Assembly: GCA_964465065.1 (NCBI GenBank)
Contig: CAYXHZ010000018.1
Coordinates: forward strand, 1-53,783
Direction of reading: 5' to 3'
DNA: 53,783 nt
From: CAYMND01 sp964465065
GTDB lineage: Bacteria; Acidobacteriota; Aminicenantia; UBA2199
A program made the position numbers and the translations under genes. The notes beneath the pieces are model-generated. The model ran no database searches. It saw only the letters and a list, made by a program, of their open reading frames with translations, and was not told the DNA's origin. How positions within the stretch are numbered: position 1 is the first letter of the stretch; every line of letters begins with the position of its first letter. This document shows positions 15,685 through 22,826 of this stretch, piece after piece.

Positions 15685-18408
15685 ATGAGACCGCGTTCGA
15701 TCCGGCCGTTGTGTCTGCTTGTGGCTCTCCTGCTGCTCCCGATCCTGATGCCGGCCCAGGAGGACTGGGGCGGTCAGACGATCGGACGGGTGGTCATCCG
15801 CATGCAGCATGCACCCGACGAACGGCTGATCGCCAGACTCAATCCGCTGCTGGCGGTCAGGGAAGGGGAGGCTTACCAGTACCGGACGGTCCGGCAGTCG
15901 ATCGAGAACCTCTACCTGAGCGGCGTTCTGAAAAATGTCAGCGTCCATGTCACCGCCCTGGCCGCCAGGACGATCCAATTGGATTTCGTCTGCGAATCCA
16001 GGCTGACGGTGGGCGCGGTCGTCATTCACAAGAACGACGCCCTGCTGAGTGGCGAGGTGCGGGCGGCCCTGTTTTCGCTGCGCCGCCACAGTTTCCTGGA
16101 ACAGCGCATTCTGGACGAGGCCGGCCAGCAGTTGCGCAGCCTTTACGAGGGGGAAGGCTACCTCAACCCGCAGGTGGAATTCCAGGTCAAACCCGCCCGC
16201 CGCCGTCGCATCGGCAACATTCATGTCCATATCCGGGCCGGTGTGCGCACCCGGGTCGGGCGTCTGCAGCTGGTCTGCGAGCGTCCGGACCTGCAACAGA
16301 GGCTGCGGCGCGCCATCAAGCCCGTCTATTACCGGCCTCGTCAGATCGACCAAGAGCTGGAAAAGATCCGCCAGTACCTGCGCAAGCGTTTCTATTTTTT
16401 CCCGGAGATATCGGTCAGTCCCCAGTTCACCGGCATCGAACGCAAACTGGCCGACCTCAGGATCGTCGTGAAACCGGGTCCGCAGTACCGCTTCAGCTTC
16501 ATCGGCATGAGCGACCGTCTCGGCCTGATCAAATCCGTCTGGACGACCCGGGTTTCCGAGCGCTGGGCGGAGTCGGAAAGCTGCAAGCGACTGCTCCTGT
16601 ACCTGAAGAATAAAGGTTATCACGACGCCAGGCTGGAGTCCCGGTTGGATCTGACCCCCAGCGGGGACAAACAGATCCGCTTCACGGTCGAAAAGGGTAA
16701 ACGATACCGCCTCGGCGAGGTGCGTTTCAGCGGCGTGCCCGAGGCTGAGCTGCCGGAGGTCAAAAACCTGCTGTCGGTCTTTGACAACTGGTTCAACCGC
16801 ATCCTGTGGCTGCAGGCCAACCCGGTTCTGGTGGATCAGGAAATGGTCCGGCTCTACTTTTATCAGAAAGGGTATGCCAACGCCCGGGTGGTGGTCGAGA
16901 CCAGTTTCGACGGCGATCACGCCGACCTGCTCTTCAAGGTGACACCCGGGGAGCGCAGCACCATCAAGGCCGTTTCTTTTCTGGGCAACGAACATTTCGG
17001 CGCCGACATCCTGCTGGAAAAGACGCAATTGCGAATCGGCGAGCCGTTCGTGCAGCACCGCTTCAGCGAGGATATGGAGCGTCTGCGCCAGTTCTACATC
17101 GCCATGGGCTACGCCAAGGTGCGTATCGAACCGCGCCTGTCCAGCGGCGTCGACAAGGAAATCGAGGTCCGTGTCGGCGAAGGACCGGCCTACCGGTTGG
17201 GCGAGCTGATCGTCATCGGTGTCAGTTCCATGCAGGAATCCTGGCTGCGCCGCATGTTCCCGCTCAAGCCGGGCCAGGCCTACGATATCACCAAAGTCAG
17301 CCGTTTCCTCGAAGAAGTCGAACAGATGGGCGCTTTTTCCCGGATTCTGCTCAACACCATCGAAACCGAGCCCGGTTGCTACAACGCCCTGCTGACCATC
17401 AGCGCCGACAAGAGCCGCTTCTACGGCTTCGGGATCGGCTGGGAGGAACGCAAAGGCGTCAGCGGTATCTTCGAAAGCCTGCGCGGCACCGTGGAGTTCC
17501 AGGGCCGCAATATCTTCTCCTCCTACAGCTCGCTGTCGGGTATTCTGCAGGCCGGTCTCAACGAAACCCGTCTGGTCATCTCCCTGGATACGCCCAACCT
17601 CTTGTCCACCGACCTCAATTCGTCGTTCAAGCTGTGGCGGGAGAAGGAGACCTTCACCAGCTACACCTTCGATCGTATCGGCATCGGCCCGACTCTGGTC
17701 AAACGGACCGGCGTCAGTTCGTTCATCTCGGCCAGCCTCAACTGGTACCGCACCGAGTTGACCGATCTCAAGATCACCCCGACCCCGTCCGACAACCTGC
17801 ACGATCCCTTCGACACCCTGGCCTTCAATTTTTCCTTCGTCAGCGACAGGCGGGACGACCCGTTCAATCCCAGCCAGGGCGATTTCTTTTCGGCCGACCT
17901 CAAGGTGGGCATGCCCTTCTTCCGGGAGCACGATTCCTTTTTTCGTTTCATGTGGCGTTTCCAGAAGAACCTGAAACTGGCCAAGATTCTGTCGCTGGCC
18001 TTCTCGCTGCGCAACGGCTTCGCCGCCGGCGACATGTCGATCACCGAGCGCTTTTTCGCCGGAGGCATCAACAGCTTCCACGGCACCCGCCTGGACAAGC
18101 TGGGTCCAAAAGACGCCCAGACCGGGCTGCCCACCGGCGGCAACGGCCTGTTCCTGTTCAACACCGAGGCCACCTTCCCGCTGGTTTTTCTGCCCAGCAA
18201 GGAGTGGTACGGATCGGTGTTCATCGACATCGGCAACGTCTACTCCCGGGCCGGCAACATCAACCTGAGCAAGGTGGAACGAGCCCTGGGTTTCGGACTC
18301 AAATACCGCACGCCGCTGGGGCCGGTGCGTCTGGATTTCAGCTGGAATCTGCGCAAAAAAGCGGATTACGACTTCATCTTTCATTTTGGGATCGGCAATG
18401 CGTTTTAA
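15685..18408 (+). CDS. bamA: BamA/TamA-family outer membrane assembly protein
   Basis: This 907-residue Omp85 protein inserts beta-barrels into the outer membrane. ATG 15685 was chosen over a longer frame because it follows the tamB stop by one base and gives a clean signal peptide (LLVALLLLPILMPAQ). Repeated POTRA-like units fill residues about 30-560, with GxAxxxVxI patterns such as KGYANARVVVE and MGYAKVRIEP. The barrel begins near 580. In loop 6, where the family has VRGF or RGY, this protein reads FHGT (798-801) inside GGINSFHGTRLDKLGP, so the conserved arginine is a histidine. It may be the general BamA or a TamB-dedicated paralogue. Its 3' end overlaps the SurA-like gene. Confidence 0.9.
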   Translation: MRPRSIRPLCLLVALLLLPILMPAQEDWGGQTIGRVVIRMQHAPDERLIARLNPLLAVREGEAYQYRTVRQSIENLYLSGVLKNVSVHVTALAARTIQLDFVCESRLTVGAVVIHKNDALLSGEVRAALFSLRRHSFLEQRILDEAGQQLRSLYEGEGYLNPQVEFQVKPARRRRIGNIHVHIRAGVRTRVGRLQLVCERPDLQQRLRRAIKPVYYRPRQIDQELEKIRQYLRKRFYFFPEISVSPQFTGIERKLADLRIVVKPGPQYRFSFIGMSDRLGLIKSVWTTRVSERWAESESCKRLLLYLKNKGYHDARLESRLDLTPSGDKQIRFTVEKGKRYRLGEVRFSGVPEAELPEVKNLLSVFDNWFNRILWLQANPVLVDQEMVRLYFYQKGYANARVVVETSFDGDHADLLFKVTPGERSTIKAVSFLGNEHFGADILLEKTQLRIGEPFVQHRFSEDMERLRQFYIAMGYAKVRIEPRLSSGVDKEIEVRVGEGPAYRLGELIVIGVSSMQESWLRRMFPLKPGQAYDITKVSRFLEEVEQMGAFSRILLNTIETEPGCYNALLTISADKSRFYGFGIGWEERKGVSGIFESLRGTVEFQGRNIFSSYSSLSGILQAGLNETRLVISLDTPNLLSTDLNSSFKLWREKETFTSYTFDRIGIGPTLVKRTGVSSFISASLNWYRTELTDLKITPTPSDNLHDPFDTLAFNFSFVSDRRDDPFNPSQGDFFSADLKVGMPFFREHDSFFRFMWRFQKNLKLAKILSLAFSLRNGFAAGDMSITERFFAGGINSFHGTRLDKLGPKDAQTGLPTGGNGLFLFNTEATFPLVFLPSKEWYGSVFIDIGNVYSRAGNINLSKVERALGFGLKYRTPLGPVRLDFSWNLRKKADYDFIFHFGIGNAF

Positions 18409-19033
18409 AATCGCTGTCCTTGTGCTGCTCGTGACCCTGCCGGCGGCGGCCGCGTCCGTCCTGCTGGACCGTATCGAGGCCACCGTCAACGGTTCGCCCA
18501 TCACCCGTCAGGACGTGCAGAGGGCTATCCTGTTTTTCCCGATCCTGCAGGAGAGAGGCCAGACTGCGGCTCAGTTCCAGCGCACGGTTCTCGAAGAATT
18601 GATCGATTACAAGGTGGTCAGTTTCGAGTTCGAAAACGAGCTGACGATTCTGGAGGAGGACTTCGAGGCCGTGCAGCTGACGGTCATCGCCAAACTGGGT
18701 TCCCTGAACGCCATTTACCCCATGCTGAGGCGGCTGGGTATGAGCTGGAACGACTTCAAGTCTTTCGTACGCGAGCGGGTCATCTACGAGAAGGTGATCG
18801 CCGAGCGTCTGGAGAGCAAGACCGTGATCAGTTTCCGGGAAATCGAGACCTTCTACAAGGAAGACTACCTGCCCCTGCAGCAGGCCCTGGGTCTGACGGC
18901 CAAAAGCCTGGTGGAGATGACGGCCCAGATCGAACGCCACCTGGCCAAGAAGAAATTCGCCGGTGGCCTGCAAACCTGGCTCAAGGGGCTGCGTGCCTCG
19001 TACCGAATCGAGTATCTGACAGGAGAGAATTGA
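18398..19033 (+). CDS. SurA N-terminal-domain-like periplasmic chaperone without PPIase
   Basis: This 211-residue exported protein starts at ATG 18398 inside the bamA 3' end (11-bp overlap), with a signal peptide ending around PAAAAS. LLDRIEATVNGSPITRQDV is the typical first strand-helix of SurA/PrsA/PpiD chaperones, followed by the helical region LEELIDYKVVSFEFE. No parvulin domain is present, so it should bind unfolded outer-membrane proteins rather than isomerise prolines. Its place after tamB and bamA supports a role in delivering barrel proteins. The stop precedes the next ATG by one base. Confidence 0.82.
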   Translation: MRFKIAVLVLLVTLPAAAASVLLDRIEATVNGSPITRQDVQRAILFFPILQERGQTAAQFQRTVLEELIDYKVVSFEFENELTILEEDFEAVQLTVIAKLGSLNAIYPMLRRLGMSWNDFKSFVRERVIYEKVIAERLESKTVISFREIETFYKEDYLPLQQALGLTAKSLVEMTAQIERHLAKKKFAGGLQTWLKGLRASYRIEYLTGEN

Positions 19034-19034
19034 C

Positions 19035-20000
19035 ATGCCCGCACAAGAAATCCCTCGTATCGCCGATTTGCAACTCAACCAGCAGGTTACGGTCTACCTG
19101 CGTCTCGGCGCGCTGGAACGCCGCCAGAAGAAGGACGGTTCGCCCTATCTGACAGTGCAGTTCCAGGATCGCAGCGGCCGCATCGAGGCCAAGATCTGGG
19201 ACAAGGCCGACGAATACCAGCGTCTGCTGGTTTGCGGCCGGGACTACCAGGTACGGGCTACCGTGACCTCCTATCAGGGCAAACTGGAGCTCAAACCCGA
19301 GACCATCAATCCGGCCAAGGCCGGTGACGAGGGATACCAGGCCGCCGAACTCGAAGAAGGGGCGCCTTTTGACGTCGATGCCGCCTACGCGGCCATGACC
19401 GGCCTGCTGCAGCAGCATCTCAAAACCCCGGCGGCCTTGGCCGTGCTGCGGCGTTTCGACGAGTTGTACGGGCCGCGTTTCCGCGATCATTACGGGGCGC
19501 AGCGCATCCATCACGCCCACCGCGGCGGTCTGCTGGCCCATACCGGCAAGATGATCCAGCTCTGCCTGCTCCTGGCCGACCACTATCCCGTCGACACCGA
19601 ACTGCTGCTTTTGGGCGCCCTGTTCCACGATCTGGGCAAGCTGGAAGAGTTTTCCGTCAGCCCGGCGGTCGAACAGACGCCGTCCGGCGGCCTGGTCGGC
19701 CACATCGTGCTCGGGGTGATCATGTTCCGCAAGCTGCTCGACGGTTTGGACGAGGTGCCGGCGGACTGGGCGCTGCAGATCGAGCATCTGATCGTTTCCC
19801 ACCACGGGGAGAAGGAGTTCGGTTCGCCGGAACTGCCCAAGACTCCGGAGGCCATGATCCTGCACATCGTCGACCTGCTGGACTCCAAGCTGGGCATCAT
19901 CTACCAGCAGCTGCGCGAGGATGCCGGCCCGGGCGTTTTCACCGAATACGTGCGTGTTCTGGGGCGTTGCCTGTACCGTGGCCCCAGGGAACCGAAATAA
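19035..20000 (+). CDS. 3'-5' exoribonuclease YhaM-like (OB fold + HD domain)
   Basis: The 321-residue protein has an OB-fold nucleic-acid-binding N-terminus (about 12-80, QVTVYLRLGALERRQKKDG and FQDRSGRIEAKIWD). An HD phosphohydrolase domain follows, with HRGGLLAHTGKM (metal His), LLLGALFHDLGKLEE (HD pair) and LIVSHHGEKEFG. This order is that of YhaM/CBF1 exoribonucleases. AGGAGAG upstream of ATG 19035 is inside the end of the SurA-like gene, so translation is coupled. It is the last gene of the fsa-tamB-bamA run. A role in RNA decay is family knowledge, not shown here. Confidence 0.85.
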   Translation: MPAQEIPRIADLQLNQQVTVYLRLGALERRQKKDGSPYLTVQFQDRSGRIEAKIWDKADEYQRLLVCGRDYQVRATVTSYQGKLELKPETINPAKAGDEGYQAAELEEGAPFDVDAAYAAMTGLLQQHLKTPAALAVLRRFDELYGPRFRDHYGAQRIHHAHRGGLLAHTGKMIQLCLLLADHYPVDTELLLLGALFHDLGKLEEFSVSPAVEQTPSGGLVGHIVLGVIMFRKLLDGLDEVPADWALQIEHLIVSHHGEKEFGSPELPKTPEAMILHIVDLLDSKLGIIYQQLREDAGPGVFTEYVRVLGRCLYRGPREPK

Positions 20001-20012
20001 TTAAAAATTTTC

Positions 20013-20042
20013 TTGACTATAATTTGTAAAAAGATTTACAAT
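20013..20042 (+). promoter_or_regulatory. Promoter of the CapA-like gene
   Basis: TTGACT (20013-20018), an 18-bp spacer and TACAAT (20037-20042) give a start site near 20049. A perfect inverted repeat TTGTAAA-AAGA-TTTACAA (20024-20041) fills the spacer and overlaps the -10, a classic position for a repressor operator. The binding protein is not identifiable. Confidence 0.6.
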
Positions 20043-20068
20043 TTTGTCACCAGTGAGGCGGTGACAAA
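20043..20068 (+). promoter_or_regulatory. 26-bp palindrome over the start site and ribosome site of the CapA-like gene
   Basis: TTTGTCACC (20043-20051) and GGTGACAAA (20060-20068) are perfect 9-bp inverted arms around AGTGAGGC. The Shine-Dalgarno GAGG lies in the loop and the A of the ATG (20068) closes the stem. It can act as a DNA operator over +1, or, if transcription starts upstream, as an mRNA hairpin that presents the ribosome site. Confidence 0.6.
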
Positions 20069-21414
20069 TGCAAAAATCATGTACTCCCGCATCGATGCGG
20101 ATTCTTCCGGTGCTTCTGCTGCTGGCCCTGGGCCGGCTTCCTCTGCCTGTGGACGCGCAAGACAGCAAGAAGTTGATCTTCGATCAGAGCCGTTCGGTCT
20201 ATAACCGGCTCGTCCAACCGCTGTTGCGGCCTGAAAAAATAGATTGGCCGGCCCGGATCGACCGGTTGCTGCGCGAGCAGGACGGAGATGTCATCATCAC
20301 CGCCGTCGGGGACATGATCTTCAACGAGCAGATCAGCAACCTGAAACGGCCCGAGCATGCCCAGCTGCTGCGTATCATGCAGGAGGCCGATATCGCCTAC
20401 GGCAACCTGGAATTTTCCATCAACGACCATCCCGAACTGCAGCGGCCGTTCTACAACTTCCGCGCTCCGACGCAGTTCGCCTGGGAAGTCGCGGCCATCG
20501 GCATCAACCTGGTCAGCCTGTCCAACAACCACGCCCTGGATTTCGGTCCCCAGGGGCTGGCCGATTGCCTGCGGGCCCTGGACCGGGCCAACATCGCCCA
20601 TGCCGGCGCCGGCCTGAACCTGGCCGCCGCTCACGCCCCGGCCAGCATGAAGGTGCAGAGCCGCCGGACCGATTTCGCCCTGCTCAACTACATGCGCTAC
20701 TGGACGATGAAGTACCGCAGTCAGGATGCGTCGGCGCCCAGCCTGTCGACCATCGATCCGGCCACCATACTGGTCGCCACGGACGACGGCGGCAGCGTGG
20801 CGGTCGAGGGACTCCTGGAAAGCGATGTCAAAACCATGGAGGACGATATCGTCCTGGCCAAGCGGCATCACCAGGTGGTCATGGTGGCGCTGCACAATCA
20901 CGACCTCAGCCACCACCGGGCCTACGGCATTCAGGATCACACCCCCAGAAACGAACAGATCATGTACCGGCGGGCCATCGACGCCGGTGCGGACATGGTG
21001 CTGGGCTCCGGGCCGCACATGCTGCGGGCCATCGAGATGTACAAAGGCAAACCGATTTTTTACAGTCTGAGCAACTTTATCTACCAGTACCGCACCCCGG
21101 AGCGCATCCCCGTCGACCTGATCCACCAGCGGGACGGCGAGATGGAGCGGCCGAGCAACGTTTCGGTCTGGGACCGCCGCGACCTGGACATCATCTTCCA
21201 GAGCGTGCTGCTGCGCCTGACCGTCAACGCCGAAAAGCTGAAACGCATCGAACTCATCCCGGTCACCATCGACGTCGAGGGGGAACTGTACGGCGTGCCG
21301 CGTCTGGCCTCCGATCAACGCGGCCGGGAGATCATCGCCTGCCTGCGCCGCCTGTCCGAAGCGGTCGGCACCCGAATCGTCGACAAGGGCTGGTACGCCG
21401 AGGTGGAGTTCTGA
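20068..21414 (+). CDS. CapA-family protein (poly-gamma-glutamate synthesis-type metallophosphatase fold)
   Basis: This 448-residue exported protein has a signal peptide (about residues 10-31). CapA landmarks are ITAVGDMIFNEQI, AYGNLEFSIND, LSNNHALDFGPQG, MVALHNHDLSHH, and GADMVLGSGPHMLRAIEMYKGK followed by PIFYSLSNFIY. These form a calcineurin-like metal site. Family members are tied to capsule or polyglutamate export, but capB, capC and capE partners are absent, so the product is unknown. The gene stands alone behind an elaborate promoter with two palindromes. It converges on the EF-hand gene with only 33 bp between stops and no clear terminator. Confidence 0.87.
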   Translation: MQKSCTPASMRILPVLLLLALGRLPLPVDAQDSKKLIFDQSRSVYNRLVQPLLRPEKIDWPARIDRLLREQDGDVIITAVGDMIFNEQISNLKRPEHAQLLRIMQEADIAYGNLEFSINDHPELQRPFYNFRAPTQFAWEVAAIGINLVSLSNNHALDFGPQGLADCLRALDRANIAHAGAGLNLAAAHAPASMKVQSRRTDFALLNYMRYWTMKYRSQDASAPSLSTIDPATILVATDDGGSVAVEGLLESDVKTMEDDIVLAKRHHQVVMVALHNHDLSHHRAYGIQDHTPRNEQIMYRRAIDAGADMVLGSGPHMLRAIEMYKGKPIFYSLSNFIYQYRTPERIPVDLIHQRDGEMERPSNVSVWDRRDLDIIFQSVLLRLTVNAEKLKRIELIPVTIDVEGELYGVPRLASDQRGREIIACLRRLSEAVGTRIVDKGWYAEVEF

Positions 21415-21447
21415 GGCGGTCCGGACCGGAACCCGAAAAGACCGGCT

Positions 21448-21999
21448 TCAGGCCAGCAGGCTGAGCAGGGAACTCTGCCGGGTGTTTCCGGCATCGCCCA
21501 GGTAACTGGCCAGCAGGGATTCCATCAGGCTGGTGTAAGTGCCGGTCGAAGGGCTGGTTAGGCCGGTGCCCGAGGTCGAGCCATCGGCGCTGGTCTGGAT
21601 CGGCGGCAGGCCCAGCAGTTCTTCCACCTTCTGACGGCCGTTGGCGAATTCCGCCTGGTTGAGGACTCCGTCGCCGTCGCTGTCCAGAAGGGAGATGAGC
21701 GATTCGGCCTTGACGGAGCCGGAACCGTTTTTCTGACTGATCGAATCCAGAAGCGTCTGCACTTCGCCGCTGTCCAGACTGCCGTTTCGGTCCAGATCGG
21801 CCTCCTGGAAGGGGTCGGGCTTGCCCGCGCGCTTCGATTCCTGGACGAGCAGGTTCAGGAAGGTCTGCAGCTCGGTACTGTCCAAAGCGCCGTTGCCGTC
21901 TGCGTCGGCCTTCTTGAAGGCATCGGCCTGTTGCTGTTTGCTCGGCAACAGACTCATGATGTCGGTCATGACGCCGGTTGCGCTGATGAGTGAACTCAT
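21448..21999 (-). CDS. EF-hand calcium-binding protein
   Basis: The 183-residue protein contains three canonical EF-hand loops: DADGNGALDSTE (32-43), DLDRNGSLDSGE (68-79) and DSDGDGVLNQAE (106-117). Each has acidic residues at positions 1, 3, 5 and 12. The C-terminal 50 residues are Ser/Thr/Gly-rich. No signal peptide is seen, so it is probably a cytoplasmic calcium buffer or sensor. ATG 21999 was chosen because AGGAGG lies 6 bp upstream; the longer frame to 22113 has no ribosome site and an unlikely composition. No partner is evident. Confidence 0.85.
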   Translation of the reverse strand: MSSLISATGVMTDIMSLLPSKQQQADAFKKADADGNGALDSTELQTFLNLLVQESKRAGKPDPFQEADLDRNGSLDSGEVQTLLDSISQKNGSGSVKAESLISLLDSDGDGVLNQAEFANGRQKVEELLGLPPIQTSADGSTSGTGLTSPSTGTYTSLMESLLASYLGDAGNTRQSSLLSLLA

Positions 22000-22166
22000 G
22001 GTTTCCTCCTGATGGGGCATATGCAACGGGCATGCCAAGTGTTCTGGCGAGTTGAAAGATTGTAAAAATGGCCTGGGCAGCGGGTGAACACAACCCACTG
22101 AGAATTGCGGCAAGCCGGCACCGGGATGATTTTTCCGGTCGCTCAGCAGTTCCTGCCTTTTTTTTC

Positions 22167-22178
22167 TTGCCTGGCACC
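22167..22178 (+). repeat. Dispersed motif TTGCCTGGCACC, copy 3
   Basis: The copy is embedded in a 20-bp stretch (TTTCTTGCCTGGCACCTTTT) that recurs exactly around 22684-22695. It lies 11 bp beyond the stop of the DUF1801-like gene. Confidence 0.6.
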
Positions 22179-22188
22179 TTTTTCAGGT

Positions 22189-22587
22189 TCAGGCTTTGCT
22201 GATGGTCTTCCAGTTCTTTCGGAAATAATCGAGCCGGTCAATGGCCGAATCAAAATAGTGTCGAATCCGTACCGGATCGAGTTCGCTGGTTTTTGTGAAC
22301 TCTATTTTTCGCAAAAACCTGCTCTCACCGGTAATGAACAGTCCATAAGGATCATCCAGGAGGCCGCCGAAATGGAAGGTCAGATTCACCGACTTTTTAC
22401 TGAAACCGATGGCGCAGATCCAATGGTGAAAATCGCCGCCCAAGGCAAACGTCAAACGCTTCCACTTGACGGCAAGCTGGATGTTGTCATTCTTCAATAA
22501 TTCTTTGGCGATCATTTCAGCGATCTTTTCGAATTCTTCCGTTGTTTTGGCGCAGTACGAACGGATCGTTTCCGAGTAGTTCATCAT
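22189..22587 (-). CDS. DUF1801 (YdhG-like) domain protein
   Basis: This 132-residue small cytoplasmic protein has the family pattern of a helical N-terminus followed by KWKRLTFALGG, AIGFSKKSVNLTFHFGG and LLDDPYGLF, ending in a helical tail. The function of the family is not established. ATG 22587 is preceded by GGAGG at 8 bp; a GTG three codons upstream overlaps that site and is less likely. The coding sequence looks more AT-rich than its neighbours. It is flanked by two direct copies of a 20-bp repeat about 0.5 kb apart, consistent with acquisition as a small cassette. Confidence 0.72.
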   Translation of the reverse strand: MMNYSETIRSYCAKTTEEFEKIAEMIAKELLKNDNIQLAVKWKRLTFALGGDFHHWICAIGFSKKSVNLTFHFGGLLDDPYGLFITGESRFLRKIEFTKTSELDPVRIRHYFDSAIDRLDYFRKNWKTISKA

Positions 22588-22683
22588 CGGCTTCACCTCC
22601 GGTCGGATTATTCCAATGACAGTCTACACCTTTCCTTTGACACCATCCTGTCAGCGTTCGAAACGGAGGAACAACTGGATTTC

Positions 22684-22695
22684 TTGCCTGGCACC
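22684..22695 (+). repeat. Dispersed motif TTGCCTGGCACC, copy 4
   Basis: Same orientation as copy 3 and identical to it across 20 bp. It lies upstream of the DUF1801-like gene, so the pair brackets that gene. Confidence 0.6.
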
Positions 22696-22712
22696 TTTTC
22701 CATCGATTGGTC

Positions 22713-22730
22713 ATGAGTAATATTACTCAT
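22713..22730. promoter_or_regulatory. Perfect 18-bp palindrome ATGAGTAATATTACTCAT
   Basis: Both 9-bp halves are exact inverted copies with no spacer, followed by TTTTTAAAAAA. The stem is AT-rich, so it is a weak terminator candidate; the symmetry suits a dimeric regulator. It sits about 50 bp upstream of a TATAAT at 22779-22784 that probably serves the large surface-protein gene. Confidence 0.5.
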
Positions 22731-22778
22731 TTTTAAAAAACCGGATGTATTGCCGCGTTTTATTCCGTTTTTCTATTT

Positions 22779-22784
22779 TATAAT
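22779..22784 (+). promoter_or_regulatory. TATAAT -10 box upstream of the large surface-protein gene
   Basis: A perfect TATAAT lies 43 bp before the preferred ATG. No good -35 occurs at 16-18 bp (TTGCCG at 22750 is 23 bp away), so the promoter may need an activator, perhaps through the palindrome at 22713-22730. Confidence 0.4.
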
Positions 22785-22826
22785 TCGATCGGATTCAGCC
22801 AAGCAATTCAGTAAATGGAGTTCAAG

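Noticed and set aside
15649..18504. Long minus-strand open frame opposite bamA
   Set aside because: Antisense shadow of a well-supported Omp85 gene; low-complexity composition and no recognisable motif.
22815..22826. ATG at 22815 as start of the large surface protein
   Set aside because: It has no ribosome site, while GGAG sits 6 bp before the in-frame ATG at 22827.
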